Positions 1-7,639 of a stretch of DNA of 16,265 nucleotides are shown piece after piece (position 1 is the first letter of the stretch; every line of letters starts with the position of its first letter). The position numbers and the translations under genes are program-made. The notes under the pieces were generated by a model. That model worked only from the letters and a program-made list of their open reading frames with translations. It was not told the origin of the DNA and ran no database searches. Source of the DNA: an uncultured Oscillospiraceae bacterium. GTDB lineage: Bacteria; Bacillota; Clostridia; Oscillospirales; Oscillospiraceae. The stretch spans positions 1-16,265 of the forward strand of contig CAJUKT010000055.1 of assembly GCA_910587255.1 (NCBI GenBank), given 5' to 3'.

Positions 1-1
1 A

Positions 2-202
2 GCCCTGATTTATCAGCTTGTTTCAGGCTTGACGGACGAAAACGGCAAGTATAATTATGCAAAGGCTGTACACCATTACCCGCCATTTTTCGACATATCC
101 TGTTCGGCGAAAAACTACAAAATCGCATCGGCGCTGACAAGTAGCGACTCGTTGGGAAAAAAGGGTCAGGCTGGAATCGGAGATAATCGGTTGACATTTT
201 GA
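2..202 (+). CDS. Possible 3' end of an unrecognised ORF
   Basis: One frame is open from the window edge for 66 codons and ends at TGA 200-202. I recognise no family. The reading includes short stretches such as DENGKYNYAKAVHHYPPFFD. It is more AT-rich than the genes downstream. The opposite strand is also open across the whole stretch, so openness alone is weak evidence of coding. Its stop lies inside the -35 region of the downstream regulator promoter, which would be very compact for a neighbouring gene. It could equally be non-coding leader or decayed sequence. Confidence 0.2.
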   Translation, partial: ALIYQLVSGLTDENGKYNYAKAVHHYPPFFDISCSAKNYKIASALTSSDSLGKKGQAGIGDNRLTF

Positions 203-218
203 AAAAAAGGTATATGCT
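191..218 (+). promoter_or_regulatory. Promoter of the GntR regulator with operator-like elements
   Basis: A perfect -35 box TTGACA (191-196) is followed after 16 bases by TATGCT (213-218), a four-of-six match to the -10 consensus. A 6+3+6 palindrome, GTATAT-GCT-ATATAC, covers the -10 region at 210-224. TTGACAT (191-197) is also repeated inverted as ATGTCAA at 228-234. The -35 box runs into CATTTTG (195-201), the half-site also seen at the transporter promoter. This arrangement fits autoregulation by the GntR protein encoded immediately downstream, but that is inferred. Confidence 0.6.
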
Positions 219-253
219 ATATACGAGATGTCAATAAATATAAGGAGACGAAC

Positions 254-1012
254 ATGGATTTACGAGAAGAACGGTTCAAGCTTAATAAAGACACCCCGAT
301 TCCGCTGTATTACCAGATCAAGCGCATGATTATGAACGAGCTTGCAAGTGGAAACCTGAAGCTGGGCGACAAGCTGCCGGTGGAAAACGAGTTCTGCGAG
401 TGCCTGGGGCTCAGCCGCCCGACAGTGCGCCTGGCGCTGAACGAACTGGTGGCGGAGGGCATTCTGGTGCGCAAAAAGCGCAGCGGCACCTTTGTGGCGG
501 AGCCGAAGATCGAACTGCGGCTGGATATTAGCATTGAGCGGTTCCGGGACCACATGGAGTCCATGGGGCGGGAGTGCGCCGTACAGGTGCTGGATTTGTG
601 CATCGTGGACAAGATCGGCGAGATCAACCAGCGGCTGAAAATCTCGGGGAACGAGCGGCTGATCTACCTCAAGCGTATGTGGTCGGTGGGGAAAAGCCAT
701 ATCGTCTACAACGCCACGTACTTACCCGAAAGCCTTTGGGATGGGCTCAAGGGCCAGGACTTTATCAAATACGATCTGATCGAGGCGCTGAGTCGGATAG
801 GCAAAGCGGACATCAAACGGCATACGGTGAGGGTAGAGTCCGTGCTGGCCAGCAAAAACGACATTGACCTGCTGGACATCGACCGTACGCGGGCGCCCCT
901 GCTGTACGTCGCGGACCTGTTTCAGGAGGCGGATGGAACGCCGCTGTGCTGGTCCATCTCCCGCTACCGCGGGGACAAGGTTTATCTCGCCTATGAGATC
1001 AGTATAAAATGA
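254..1012 (+). CDS. GntR family (HutC/UTRA type) transcriptional regulator
   Basis: A 252-residue DNA-binding regulator of the HutC subfamily. Residues about 14-82 form the GntR winged helix-turn-helix, with the typical PLYYQIK start, the LSRPTVRLALNEL recognition helix region and the closing wing SGTFV. Residues about 95-245 match a UTRA effector domain, including the late segment FQEADGTPLCWSISRYRGD. Members bind palindromic operators and release them when the UTRA domain binds a small molecule, often a sugar phosphate, amino acid or related metabolite. The ATG at 254 has an AAGGAGA site about 6 bases upstream. The gene is monocistronic, with its own promoter and a strong terminator. Shared operator-like motifs suggest it controls the downstream operon, the ABC transporter and itself. 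The length is normal for the family and nothing looks broken. The effector is unknown. Confidence 0.93.
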   Translation: MDLREERFKLNKDTPIPLYYQIKRMIMNELASGNLKLGDKLPVENEFCECLGLSRPTVRLALNELVAEGILVRKKRSGTFVAEPKIELRLDISIERFRDHMESMGRECAVQVLDLCIVDKIGEINQRLKISGNERLIYLKRMWSVGKSHIVYNATYLPESLWDGLKGQDFIKYDLIEALSRIGKADIKRHTVRVESVLASKNDIDLLDIDRTRAPLLYVADLFQEADGTPLCWSISRYRGDKVYLAYEISIK

Positions 1013-1032
1013 CATCAAAGCCCGGTGCGCTG

Positions 1033-1077
1033 GGAAGCTCTATTTGTTCAAATAGACAAATAGAGCTTCCTTTTTTT
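1033..1077 (+). terminator. Rho-independent terminator after the regulator
   Basis: A perfect 15-bp stem (1033-1047 paired with 1056-1070) encloses an 8-base loop and is followed by seven T residues (1071-1077). It begins 20 bases after the regulator stop codon and isolates the regulator from the catabolic operon. Confidence 0.95.
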
Positions 1078-1093
1078 GTATAAAAGTGAGATA

Positions 1094-1122
1094 TTGACAA
1101 TATGTCATATTGAGGCTATAAT
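1094..1122 (+). promoter_or_regulatory. Consensus sigma-A promoter of the catabolic operon
   Basis: TTGACA (1094-1099) and TATAAT (1117-1122) both match consensus exactly and are 17 bases apart. The start point is expected near 1129, leaving a leader of about 60 AT-rich bases before the first gene. Such a strong promoter usually needs a repressor, and a palindrome sits between the two boxes. Confidence 0.92.
1098..1112. promoter_or_regulatory. Palindromic operator overlapping the operon promoter
   Basis: CAATATG-T-CATATTG is a perfect 7+1+7 palindrome. It begins inside the -35 box and fills most of the spacer, so a bound protein would block RNA polymerase. Size and symmetry fit a GntR dimer site. 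GTCATAT recurs as a direct repeat at 1104-1110 and 1124-1130, and a lone CAAAATG half-site lies at 1165-1171. Related motifs occur at both promoters of the transporter operon. Binding by the adjacent GntR is inferred. Confidence 0.7.
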
Positions 1123-1188
1123 CGTCATATAGTTACATAATGAAATTTAGTAATATTATAAAAACAAAATGACAAGGAGGATGTGCTG

Positions 1189-2244
1189 ATGCAGCCGATG
1201 ACAAAGGCGGCGATCTTCGAGCGCGTGGGCCGCATGGAGCAGATCGCCGGCATCAAGCGATACATGCTGAAAGAGGGTAAGCAGGACGGCGTCAACGCGG
1301 TGGACCTGTGGAACGGCTCCGGGCTGTACATGACCATTCTGACAGACCGCGCCTCCGACATCTCCACGCTGACCTTCCAGGGGAAGTCCCTGTGCTGGCT
1401 GTCCGGGGTGGGGGTGTCTGCGCCGGAGTTCTGGCACAAGGGAGACTACGAGTGGGACCGGAATTTCGGCGGCGGCATGATGGCCACCTGCGGGCTGACC
1501 ACCGCGGGTCTGCCCAGTGTAGACAACGGCGAGCCGCTGACCCTGCATGGGGAGATCTCCAACACCCCCTCGGAAGAGGTGAACTGCCGCAGCTATTGGG
1601 AGGGCGACGACTACTACCTGGAATACACCGCCAAGACCCGCCAGGTGCGGCCCTACGGCGAGGACCTGTGCCTGACCCGGGAGATCAAGGTGAAGATGGG
1701 GGAAAACATCATCCGGGTCCGAGATGTGGTGGAAAACCTAGGCTTCCAGGAGACGCCCTTGATGATGATCTACCATTTGAATTTTGGCTATCCCCTGCTG
1801 GACGAGGGGGCAAAGCTCTACCTGACCCGGGACAAATGCTTCCCCACCTCTCCCTTGGCGGAGGAGTCGCTGGACCAGATCGGTGTGGTGGGCGCACCGG
1901 ACGACGGCTATAAGCCCAGGGCCTATAACCACACGGTGACTGCCAAGGACGGGTTTTCCTATGCCTCCCTGCTCAACGAAAAGATGGGCGTGGGAGCCAC
2001 GGTGAAGTTTGCTTCGGACAATCTCAACAAGTTCAACCTGTGGAAATGCCTGCAAAAACGCAACTATGTGGTGGGGCTGGAGCCCTGCAACTGCCGCACC
2101 TGGGGCCGGGAGAAGGCCAGGGAGCACAACGACCTGGTGTTTTTGAAGCCCATGGAGAGCAAGGAGTTCTACTTTGAGATCCAGGTTCATAGCGGGCCGG
2201 GGGAGCTGGCGGCGGCGCGGCGGCGCTATCCCTCCAGCCTGTGA
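1189..2244 (+). CDS. DUF4432 family aldose-1-epimerase-like protein
   Basis: A 351-residue protein of the DUF4432 family, which has the galactose-mutarotase-like beta-sandwich fold. Recognisable family segments are ILTDRASDIS near residue 50, GGGMMATCGLTTAG near residue 100, LHGEISNTP around His120, and a late EPCNCRTWGREKARE. Family members are thought to interconvert anomers or bind sugars and sugar-like compounds, but most are uncharacterised. I start at ATG 1189, which has AAGGAGG eight bases upstream; the GTG at 1183 is only two bases from that site. It is the first gene of the operon, directly under the consensus promoter and operator. Presence of a mutarotase-like protein hints at a carbohydrate or cyclic hemiacetal substrate, though this is only an inference. 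The length is normal for the family. Confidence 0.85.
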   Translation: MQPMTKAAIFERVGRMEQIAGIKRYMLKEGKQDGVNAVDLWNGSGLYMTILTDRASDISTLTFQGKSLCWLSGVGVSAPEFWHKGDYEWDRNFGGGMMATCGLTTAGLPSVDNGEPLTLHGEISNTPSEEVNCRSYWEGDDYYLEYTAKTRQVRPYGEDLCLTREIKVKMGENIIRVRDVVENLGFQETPLMMIYHLNFGYPLLDEGAKLYLTRDKCFPTSPLAEESLDQIGVVGAPDDGYKPRAYNHTVTAKDGFSYASLLNEKMGVGATVKFASDNLNKFNLWKCLQKRNYVVGLEPCNCRTWGREKAREHNDLVFLKPMESKEFYFEIQVHSGPGELAAARRRYPSSL

Positions 2245-2258
2245 CGGGGGGTGTGGGT

Positions 2259-3437
2259 ATGGACATACAGGACCTGTATCAGATTCCCCTGATCGACACC
2301 CATGTCCACCGGGTTCACCCGAACCGGGCGCCCGACTGGAGCTGCCTGGGAGGCGGATACATCCCCGGCCCCGGACAGGAGGACTTTGGCCGCCAGACGG
2401 TTTTGTACGGGATGGTCATGGAGCGGCTACGCAAGACCTTCGGTATGCCGAAGGACAGCTCCATGGAGGAGGTCGAGCGGGAGCGCTTCCGCCGCTATAA
2501 CGCGGACCCCCAGGGCTATTACGCCCGGCTCCTGTCGGACTGCAACGTGGCCATGCACTGCCTGGAGATCGGCAGCCCCATCGGAGCCCCGGCCTACACG
2601 GAGGAGGAGAAAGCCTATTTCAACGCCTCCATTCCAGAGAACAAGCGGGCCAATATCGTCCGGTTCGACCGGATTTTGGACGAGCTGCTGCCTGAACGGC
2701 GGGGCTTTGGGGAGCTGGTTCAGACCTATTTCGACACGCTTACCCGCCAGATCGAGGAGGAGCGGGCCGTGGGTCTCAAGTCCTGTATCGCCTACAACGG
2801 CGGGCTGGACATCTGGCTGACCGGGAGAGAGGACGCAGAAAAGGCGTATGAACGCATCCGCCGCGGCGCAGGGACCCCCGCGGACCAGAAGGCCCTGCGC
2901 TGCTGGCTGCTGATGGAGAGCATGGCCGTGGCCAGGGAGAAAGATTTGCCGGTGCAGTTCCACACCGGGGAGGGCGGGGGAAGCTGGATCGACTTCAAGA
3001 CCATGGACCCCATCTGCATGGCGGACTTCCTGCTGGACCCCAGGGTGAAAAACCGGGTGAAGGTGGTACTGCTCCACGGAGGCCATCCCCACGAGGAGAA
3101 CGCCAGCTATCTGGCGGCCCAGTTCTCCAACGTCTACAGCGATATATCCGGCACGTTCTACCTGTGCAGCTTGAAGGGCGTGGAGCGCATGGCGGCGCTT
3201 CTGGAGCGGGCGCCCCTGAGCAAGATCATGTACGGCAGCGACGGCGTCATGTTCCCGGAGGTCTCCTGGTTTGCACACCACCAATTCCGCCGCCAGTTGG
3301 CCAGACTTTTGAACTGGATGATGGAGGAGGAGTACCTGACCCGGTCTAGGGCACGGGAGGCCGCCGATATGCTCTGCTGTCAAAACGCCTTGGCTTGCTA
3401 TGACAAATTGCAGGACCGGCTTTCAGCCGTATCATAA
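2259..3437 (+). CDS. Amidohydrolase-superfamily metal-dependent hydrolase, extended
   Basis: A 392-residue TIM-barrel enzyme of the amidohydrolase_2 (PF04909-like) type, which covers hydrolases, lactonases and non-oxidative decarboxylases. Metal and catalytic residues are visible: DTHVH (His15, His17) on strand 1, HTGEG (His235), HGGHPH (His273, His276, His278) and YGSDG with Asp328. It is longer than many members, because about 200 residues lie between strand 1 and the second metal motif. That helical stretch could cap the active site. The ATG at 2259 has a G-rich site upstream. A GTG at 2241 overlapping the previous stop is possible but has no ribosome site of its own. It is the second gene, 14 bases after the DUF4432 gene. 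The substrate cannot be read from the sequence. Confidence 0.82.
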   Translation: MDIQDLYQIPLIDTHVHRVHPNRAPDWSCLGGGYIPGPGQEDFGRQTVLYGMVMERLRKTFGMPKDSSMEEVERERFRRYNADPQGYYARLLSDCNVAMHCLEIGSPIGAPAYTEEEKAYFNASIPENKRANIVRFDRILDELLPERRGFGELVQTYFDTLTRQIEEERAVGLKSCIAYNGGLDIWLTGREDAEKAYERIRRGAGTPADQKALRCWLLMESMAVAREKDLPVQFHTGEGGGSWIDFKTMDPICMADFLLDPRVKNRVKVVLLHGGHPHEENASYLAAQFSNVYSDISGTFYLCSLKGVERMAALLERAPLSKIMYGSDGVMFPEVSWFAHHQFRRQLARLLNWMMEEEYLTRSRAREAADMLCCQNALACYDKLQDRLSAVS

Positions 3438-3459
3438 ATTTAGATTGGGAGGTTATCGT

Positions 3460-4263
3460 ATGGATCTTGGGTTGAATGGGAAGGTGGTCGTGGTAACGGG
3501 GGCCAGCAAGGGCATCGGTCTAGCCACGGCCAAGGAATTGCTACAGGAGGGAGCAAAGGTCGCCATCTGCTCCTCCAGGGAGGAAAATCTGCGGGCTGCG
3601 GAGGCGGAGCTGAGCAAGCTGGGCACGGTCTACGCGGAGGTGGTGGACATGACCGACGAGGCCCGGGCCTATGCCTTCGGCGAGCACGTGGTGGAGCACC
3701 TGGGCCCCATCGCCGCCTGGGTCAACAACGTGGGTGCGCAGATCACCAAGGGCCCCGATGAGGAGGAGTATTCCGACGCGCTGATGGAGCGGGTGTTTGC
3801 CATCTGCTTCAAGGCCGCCGTCTACGGCTGCCAGGCCGCGTTCCGCTCCATGAAGAAGAACGGCGGCGGCTCCATCGTCAACATCAGCTCCCTGGGGGGC
3901 CGTTGCCCCACCACCGGCGCGGCCACGCTGTACGGCCCCATGAAGGCCGCCACCAACATGCTGTCCGTCACCATGGCCGGCGAGTACGCGGCCTACGGCG
4001 TGCGGGTCAACACCGTGATGCCCGGCTACACCATGACCGAGTTCAACACCGAGCATACCACCGACGAGAACATGAAGCACATCTGCCACGGCACCCTGCT
4101 CCAGCGGCCCGGACTGGTGGAGGAGGTGGCCAAGCCCATCGTGTTCATGTGTGGGAACGGCTCCACCTTCATGACCGGCACCTCCATCGAGGTCAGCGGC
4201 GGCCGGGGCATCACTCTGAACCCGGACTACTCCTTCCGCCAGCGGGAATTGAAGAAGGACTGA
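3460..4263 (+). CDS. Short-chain dehydrogenase/reductase (classical SDR)
   Basis: A 267-residue NAD(P)(H)-dependent oxidoreductase. The Rossmann signature TGASKGIG is at residues 13-20, the structural NNVG at 89-92, the catalytic serine at Ser143/Ser144 in NISS, and the Tyr158-x3-Lys162 pair in YGPMK. The C-terminal MTGTSIEVSGG segment is typical of this family, whose members oxidise sugar acids, polyols and 3-hydroxy compounds or reduce the matching ketones. The segment after the first beta-alpha unit, CSSREENL, does not settle cofactor choice. The ATG at 3460 follows GGGAGG at seven bases. An open frame extends upstream to 3400 inside the preceding gene but lacks a ribosome site. As the third operon gene it probably makes or uses a carbonyl group in the pathway. 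Confidence 0.92.
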   Translation: MDLGLNGKVVVVTGASKGIGLATAKELLQEGAKVAICSSREENLRAAEAELSKLGTVYAEVVDMTDEARAYAFGEHVVEHLGPIAAWVNNVGAQITKGPDEEEYSDALMERVFAICFKAAVYGCQAAFRSMKKNGGGSIVNISSLGGRCPTTGAATLYGPMKAATNMLSVTMAGEYAAYGVRVNTVMPGYTMTEFNTEHTTDENMKHICHGTLLQRPGLVEEVAKPIVFMCGNGSTFMTGTSIEVSGGRGITLNPDYSFRQRELKKD

Positions 4264-4276
4264 GAGGAGGCCGCCC

Positions 4277-5338
4277 ATGACTGCGACGGAACGGGTCCGC
4301 GCCATGCTGGAGGGAAAACCGGTGGCGGAGATCGGCGCCAGCGGCTGGCTCCACAGTCCCGGCATCGACCGGGGCACGGCGGAGGAGTTCTCCTCGGAGA
4401 TTATCCGCCTGACCGATTACAGCCGATGGGATGTTATCAAGATCATGCCCAACGGCGTCTACAATCAGGAGGCCCACGCCTCCGACATCGAATATTTTGC
4501 CGGGGAACTGTCCCCGGATGACCTGAAGGCCAAGCGGGTCTTTCACATACACAACTATCTGATCCAGGCCCCCCGGCAGATGGAGGCTTTCCCGGTGCTG
4601 AACGTGTCCAAAAACAAGGTCTACCAGCGGGAGATCGCCAACGTGCGGGCGCTGGCGGAGCACTATAAGGGGACGGTGCCCATCCTGCCCACCATCTTTA
4701 CGCCCATGCATTGCGTTCCGGAGTTTGTGGGGGGCATCGAAAAGGCCCGCTGGTACTATGAGAACCACCCGGAGGCGGTGGACAAGATGCTCCGGGCCCT
4801 GGTGCAGACCGAGCTCCAGTTGGTGGACGCCTATATTGAGGCGGGTGCCGACGGCTTCTTCTTCGCCCAGCGGTACAGCAACGCGGACATTCTGTCCGAG
4901 GCGGAGTTCGAGCGGTTTGCCCGGCCCTATGACGAGATGCTGCTAAGCCGGATCAAGGGCCGGACCTGGTTCAACATGATTCACGTCCACGGCGCCCGGA
5001 ATTTTTTCTGGGATCAATTCAAAACCTATGACGTTCAGGCCATCAGCTGGGAGAACACGCCGCTGCAGATTCCCGAGGAGGAGCGGGCCACGGTGGCCAG
5101 GGTGCGCCGGATCACCGACAAGGTGCTGGTCACCGGAACGGATCAGTTCCACGACTTTTACGGGACGCGGGAAGAGGTGCTGGACTGCTTCCGCCGCCGC
5201 GTGGCCCAGGCCGCCCGGGAGTCCGGGGACAACCGTCTGATCTTCGCCCCCGGCTGTTCCCTGCCCTTGGACATTGGGAACGAGACGGTGCATCTGCTGC
5301 GGGTGGCGGCGGATGAGTACAATGCCGGGAAACTGTGA
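4277..5338 (+). CDS. URO-D superfamily protein, methyltransferase-like
   Basis: A 353-residue protein of the uroporphyrinogen decarboxylase superfamily (COG0407-like). It is probably not a heme enzyme, because it sits in a catabolic operon and does not show a typical HemE N-terminus. The superfamily includes zinc-dependent methyltransferases such as MtaA, MtbA and CmuA, which use a His-x-Cys...Cys zinc site. Here the corresponding positions appear as HVHG (His236, His238) and PGCSLP (Cys327), so a His replaces the first Cys. The segment GADGFFFAQRYSN around residues 190-200 is a family signature. The start is secure: GAGGAGG lies six bases before the ATG. No corrinoid protein or activator is encoded nearby, so either it uses a distant partner or it has another activity. 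It is the fourth gene of the operon. Confidence 0.8.
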   Translation: MTATERVRAMLEGKPVAEIGASGWLHSPGIDRGTAEEFSSEIIRLTDYSRWDVIKIMPNGVYNQEAHASDIEYFAGELSPDDLKAKRVFHIHNYLIQAPRQMEAFPVLNVSKNKVYQREIANVRALAEHYKGTVPILPTIFTPMHCVPEFVGGIEKARWYYENHPEAVDKMLRALVQTELQLVDAYIEAGADGFFFAQRYSNADILSEAEFERFARPYDEMLLSRIKGRTWFNMIHVHGARNFFWDQFKTYDVQAISWENTPLQIPEEERATVARVRRITDKVLVTGTDQFHDFYGTREEVLDCFRRRVAQAARESGDNRLIFAPGCSLPLDIGNETVHLLRVAADEYNAGKL

Positions 5339-5363
5339 GGCCGCTGCGCCGGGGAGGACACCG

Positions 5364-6638
5364 ATGAAAAACATGGAAGAAGCCTATATCGCGGTCCTGC
5401 GGGAGGAACTGGTGCCTGCCCAGGGCTGCACAGAGCCCATCGCCCTGGCCTACTGCGCGGCCAAAGCCCGGGAGGCGCTGGGGCGTGTGCCGGAGCGCCT
5501 GCGGGTTCAGGCCAGCGGAAACATCATCAAAAACGTGAAAGGGGTCGTGGTCCCTGGCACCAACGGCCGGAAGGGCATTGAGGCCGCGGCGGTGTTCGGG
5601 GCGGTGGCCGGCAGCGTGGAAAAGAAGCTGGAGGTTCTGTCCGGCATTTCGGATAAAGGCCGCCGAGCGGCGGAGGAATTTTTGGCCCGCCCGGAGGGCT
5701 GCACAGTGGAGCATCTGGCGACGGAGGCAAAGCTGCACATCATCGTGGAAGCCTATGCTGGGGAGGACCGGGCGCTGGCGGAGATCCGCGACCGCCACAC
5801 TAATCTCATCCGGGTGGAGCGCAACGGGGTGCTGCTGTACCGCGGGGGCGAGGAGGAGCACACCCCGGAGGAGGCGCAGGTGGACCGGTCCTTTATGACG
5901 GTGGACGGGATTCTCTCCTTTGCCGAGCGCGTGGATACGGCCAAAATTGAGGACGTGATCGACCGGCAGATCGCCTATAATTCGGAGATATCTCAGGAGG
6001 GCCTGACCCACCCATACGGCGCGTGTATCGGCAAGACGCTGCTGGAAAACTTCGGCACGGACGTCTGGACTCAGGCCAGGGCCGCCGCCGCGGCCGGTTC
6101 AGATGCCCGGATGAGCGGCTCTCTGCTGCCGGTAGTCATCAACTCCGGCTCGGGGAACCAGGGCATCACGGTAACCCTGCCGGTGGTGGTCTACGCCCGG
6201 CACATCGGGGCGGACCGGGACAGGCTGATCCGGGCGGTGGCCATCAGCAATCTGGTGGCTATCCACCAAAAGACTAAGGTGGGGCGGCTGTCGGCCTACT
6301 GCGGCGCCGTCAGCGCGGCGGCGGGCAGCGGCGCGGCCATCGCCTGGCTGGACGGCGCCTCCCGAGAGGTGATCGCCCTGACCATCAGCAACACCCTGGC
6401 CAACGTCTCCGGCATCATCTGCGACGGGGCCAAGCCCTCCTGCGCGGCCAAGATCGCCTCCTCGGTGGAGGCTGCGCTGATCGGCTATGAGCTGGCGAAA
6501 AAGGAACGCTCCTTCCAGCCCGGCGACGGCATCGTCAAGGGCGACCTGGAGGAGACCATCTCCGCGGTGGGGGATCTGGCTAGCAAGGGTATGCTCCAGA
6601 CAGATGAGGAGATCATCCAGATCATGATCGCCAAGTGA
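5364..6638 (+). CDS. L-cysteine desulfidase / serine dehydratase alpha-type enzyme (UPF0597-like)
   Basis: A 424-residue protein of the PF03313 (SDH_alpha) one-chain family, to which the archaeal L-cysteine desulfidase and bacterial YhaM/CyuA belong. These oxygen-sensitive [4Fe-4S] enzymes catalyse beta-elimination on amino acids such as cysteine, giving pyruvate, ammonia and sulfide. The key cysteines are visible: QGCTEP with Cys22, then Cys313 in YCGA, and Cys353 and Cys360 in ICDGAKPSC. As I recall, their 40- and 7-residue spacing matches the cluster ligands of the Methanocaldococcus enzyme. HPYGACIGK and the MSGSLLPVVINSGSGNQG region are also family hallmarks. The ATG at 5364 has GGGGAGG six bases upstream. 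It is the fifth operon gene and may release ammonia or sulfide from an amino-acid-like intermediate, but other lyase substrates are possible. Confidence 0.87.
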   Translation: MKNMEEAYIAVLREELVPAQGCTEPIALAYCAAKAREALGRVPERLRVQASGNIIKNVKGVVVPGTNGRKGIEAAAVFGAVAGSVEKKLEVLSGISDKGRRAAEEFLARPEGCTVEHLATEAKLHIIVEAYAGEDRALAEIRDRHTNLIRVERNGVLLYRGGEEEHTPEEAQVDRSFMTVDGILSFAERVDTAKIEDVIDRQIAYNSEISQEGLTHPYGACIGKTLLENFGTDVWTQARAAAAAGSDARMSGSLLPVVINSGSGNQGITVTLPVVVYARHIGADRDRLIRAVAISNLVAIHQKTKVGRLSAYCGAVSAAAGSGAAIAWLDGASREVIALTISNTLANVSGIICDGAKPSCAAKIASSVEAALIGYELAKKERSFQPGDGIVKGDLEETISAVGDLASKGMLQTDEEIIQIMIAK

Positions 6639-6649
6639 GAAGCGCCGGT

Positions 6650-7564
6650 ATGTCGAAGCGGGCGAAGGCGTCGCTGCTGATGGTGCTGTCGGCCATGTCC
6701 TTTGCCGCCATGCAGATCGTGATTGCCAAAAGCGCCGCGGGAATCCCGCTGTTCGAGCAGCTGTTTTTCCGCAATCTCTTCGCCGCGGGCGGTGCGTACA
6801 TCAGCGTGCGCCGCCAAGGCCATCGTCTGATGGGAAAGCCGGAGAACCGGAAGCTGCTGGTGTTGCGTTCCGCCATGGGCTATCTGGGCATGATCTGCCT
6901 ATTCTATGCCTCCGCCCACGCGGCCCAGGGGGATGTGGCGGTGATGAACAAGATGTCTCCCTTTATCGTCACCCTGCTGGCGGTGGTGTTCCTGCGGGAA
7001 AAGGTGGCGCGCTATCAGGTGGCCGCGCTGGCGCTGGCCTTTGCCGGGGCGGCGGTGGTGTCCAACCCCACCTTCCAGTCCGAGCTGTTTCCCATTTTCG
7101 TGGCGCTGCTGTCGGCCCTGTTTTCCGGCATGGCCTACACGGCGGTAGGGGCACTGAAGGGGCGGGAGGCCCCCGGCGTGGTGGTGTTCTTTTTCTCGGC
7201 CTGTTCCACCCTGCTGTCCATGGTGATTATGATACCGGATTTTGTGGTGCCCACCCTGGTGCAGCTGCTCCAGCTGGTGCTGATCGGCCTGTTCGCCCTG
7301 GGGGGACAGGTAACGCTGACGCTGTCCTACGCCATGGCAAGGGCCTCCGAGGTCAGCATCTTTAACTACTCCGGCATCCTGTTTTCCATGCTGTTCAGCG
7401 CCCTGTTCCTGTCTCAGCCGGTCAAAGCGTCCTCCGCTTTTGGGGCTGTGCTGGTGATTTTAGCAGGGATCGTCACCCTGATTGGGCAAAAAAGGGCAGA
7501 AGCGCGGGGTGCGGGGGGGGATAATATAGCAAAGCTGCACAAAACTATATATAAAAAATTGTAA
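6650..7564 (+). CDS. EamA/DMT family transporter
   Basis: A 304-residue, very hydrophobic membrane protein with about ten predicted helices arranged as two EamA repeats (roughly residues 8-135 and 145-285). This is the drug/metabolite transporter layout. Members often export amino acids, metabolites or waste products. The end of the second repeat, NYSGILFSMLFSALFLSQP, is typical. Two starts compete: ATG 6650 and GTG 6635, the latter overlapping the previous stop in a GTGA junction that could couple translation. Neither has a strong ribosome site; I prefer the ATG. It is the last gene of the operon and could export a pathway end product or take up a substrate. The tail after residue 285 is polar and follows a run of eight G residues (7513-7520). 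I see no clear terminator before the next promoters. Confidence 0.85.
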   Translation: MSKRAKASLLMVLSAMSFAAMQIVIAKSAAGIPLFEQLFFRNLFAAGGAYISVRRQGHRLMGKPENRKLLVLRSAMGYLGMICLFYASAHAAQGDVAVMNKMSPFIVTLLAVVFLREKVARYQVAALALAFAGAAVVSNPTFQSELFPIFVALLSALFSGMAYTAVGALKGREAPGVVVFFFSACSTLLSMVIMIPDFVVPTLVQLLQLVLIGLFALGGQVTLTLSYAMARASEVSIFNYSGILFSMLFSALFLSQPVKASSAFGAVLVILAGIVTLIGQKRAEARGAGGDNIAKLHKTIYKKL

Positions 7565-7589
7565 TTTAAGTAGAAAACGCCGTGTTCTA

Positions 7590-7617
7590 TTGACAAAATG
7601 GCAATATGTTGTATTAT
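7590..7617 (+). promoter_or_regulatory. Upstream promoter of the ABC transporter operon
   Basis: TTGACA (7590-7595) is followed after 16 bases by TATTAT (7612-7617). The spacer contains CAATATGT-TG-TATTA (7602-7616), which matches 12 of 15 positions of the operon palindrome at 1098-1112, and a CAAAATG half-site at 7594-7600. Confidence 0.7.
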
Positions 7618-7639
7618 GAGATAGGGAATATATTGCAAT

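Noticed and set aside
1123..1188. Possible riboswitch in the operon leader
   Set aside because: The leader is only about 60 AT-rich bases with no stable stems and no terminator/antiterminator pair; the operator explains the control better.
2241..2258. GTG start overlapping the DUF4432 stop for the amidohydrolase
   Set aside because: A GTGA junction could couple translation, but no ribosome site precedes it, and the six added residues are Gly-rich and not part of the domain. ATG 2259 has a G-rich upstream site.
2427..3383. A 318-codon open frame on the minus strand
   Set aside because: It is antisense to the amidohydrolase whose metal motifs are intact, and arises from GC-rich codon bias.
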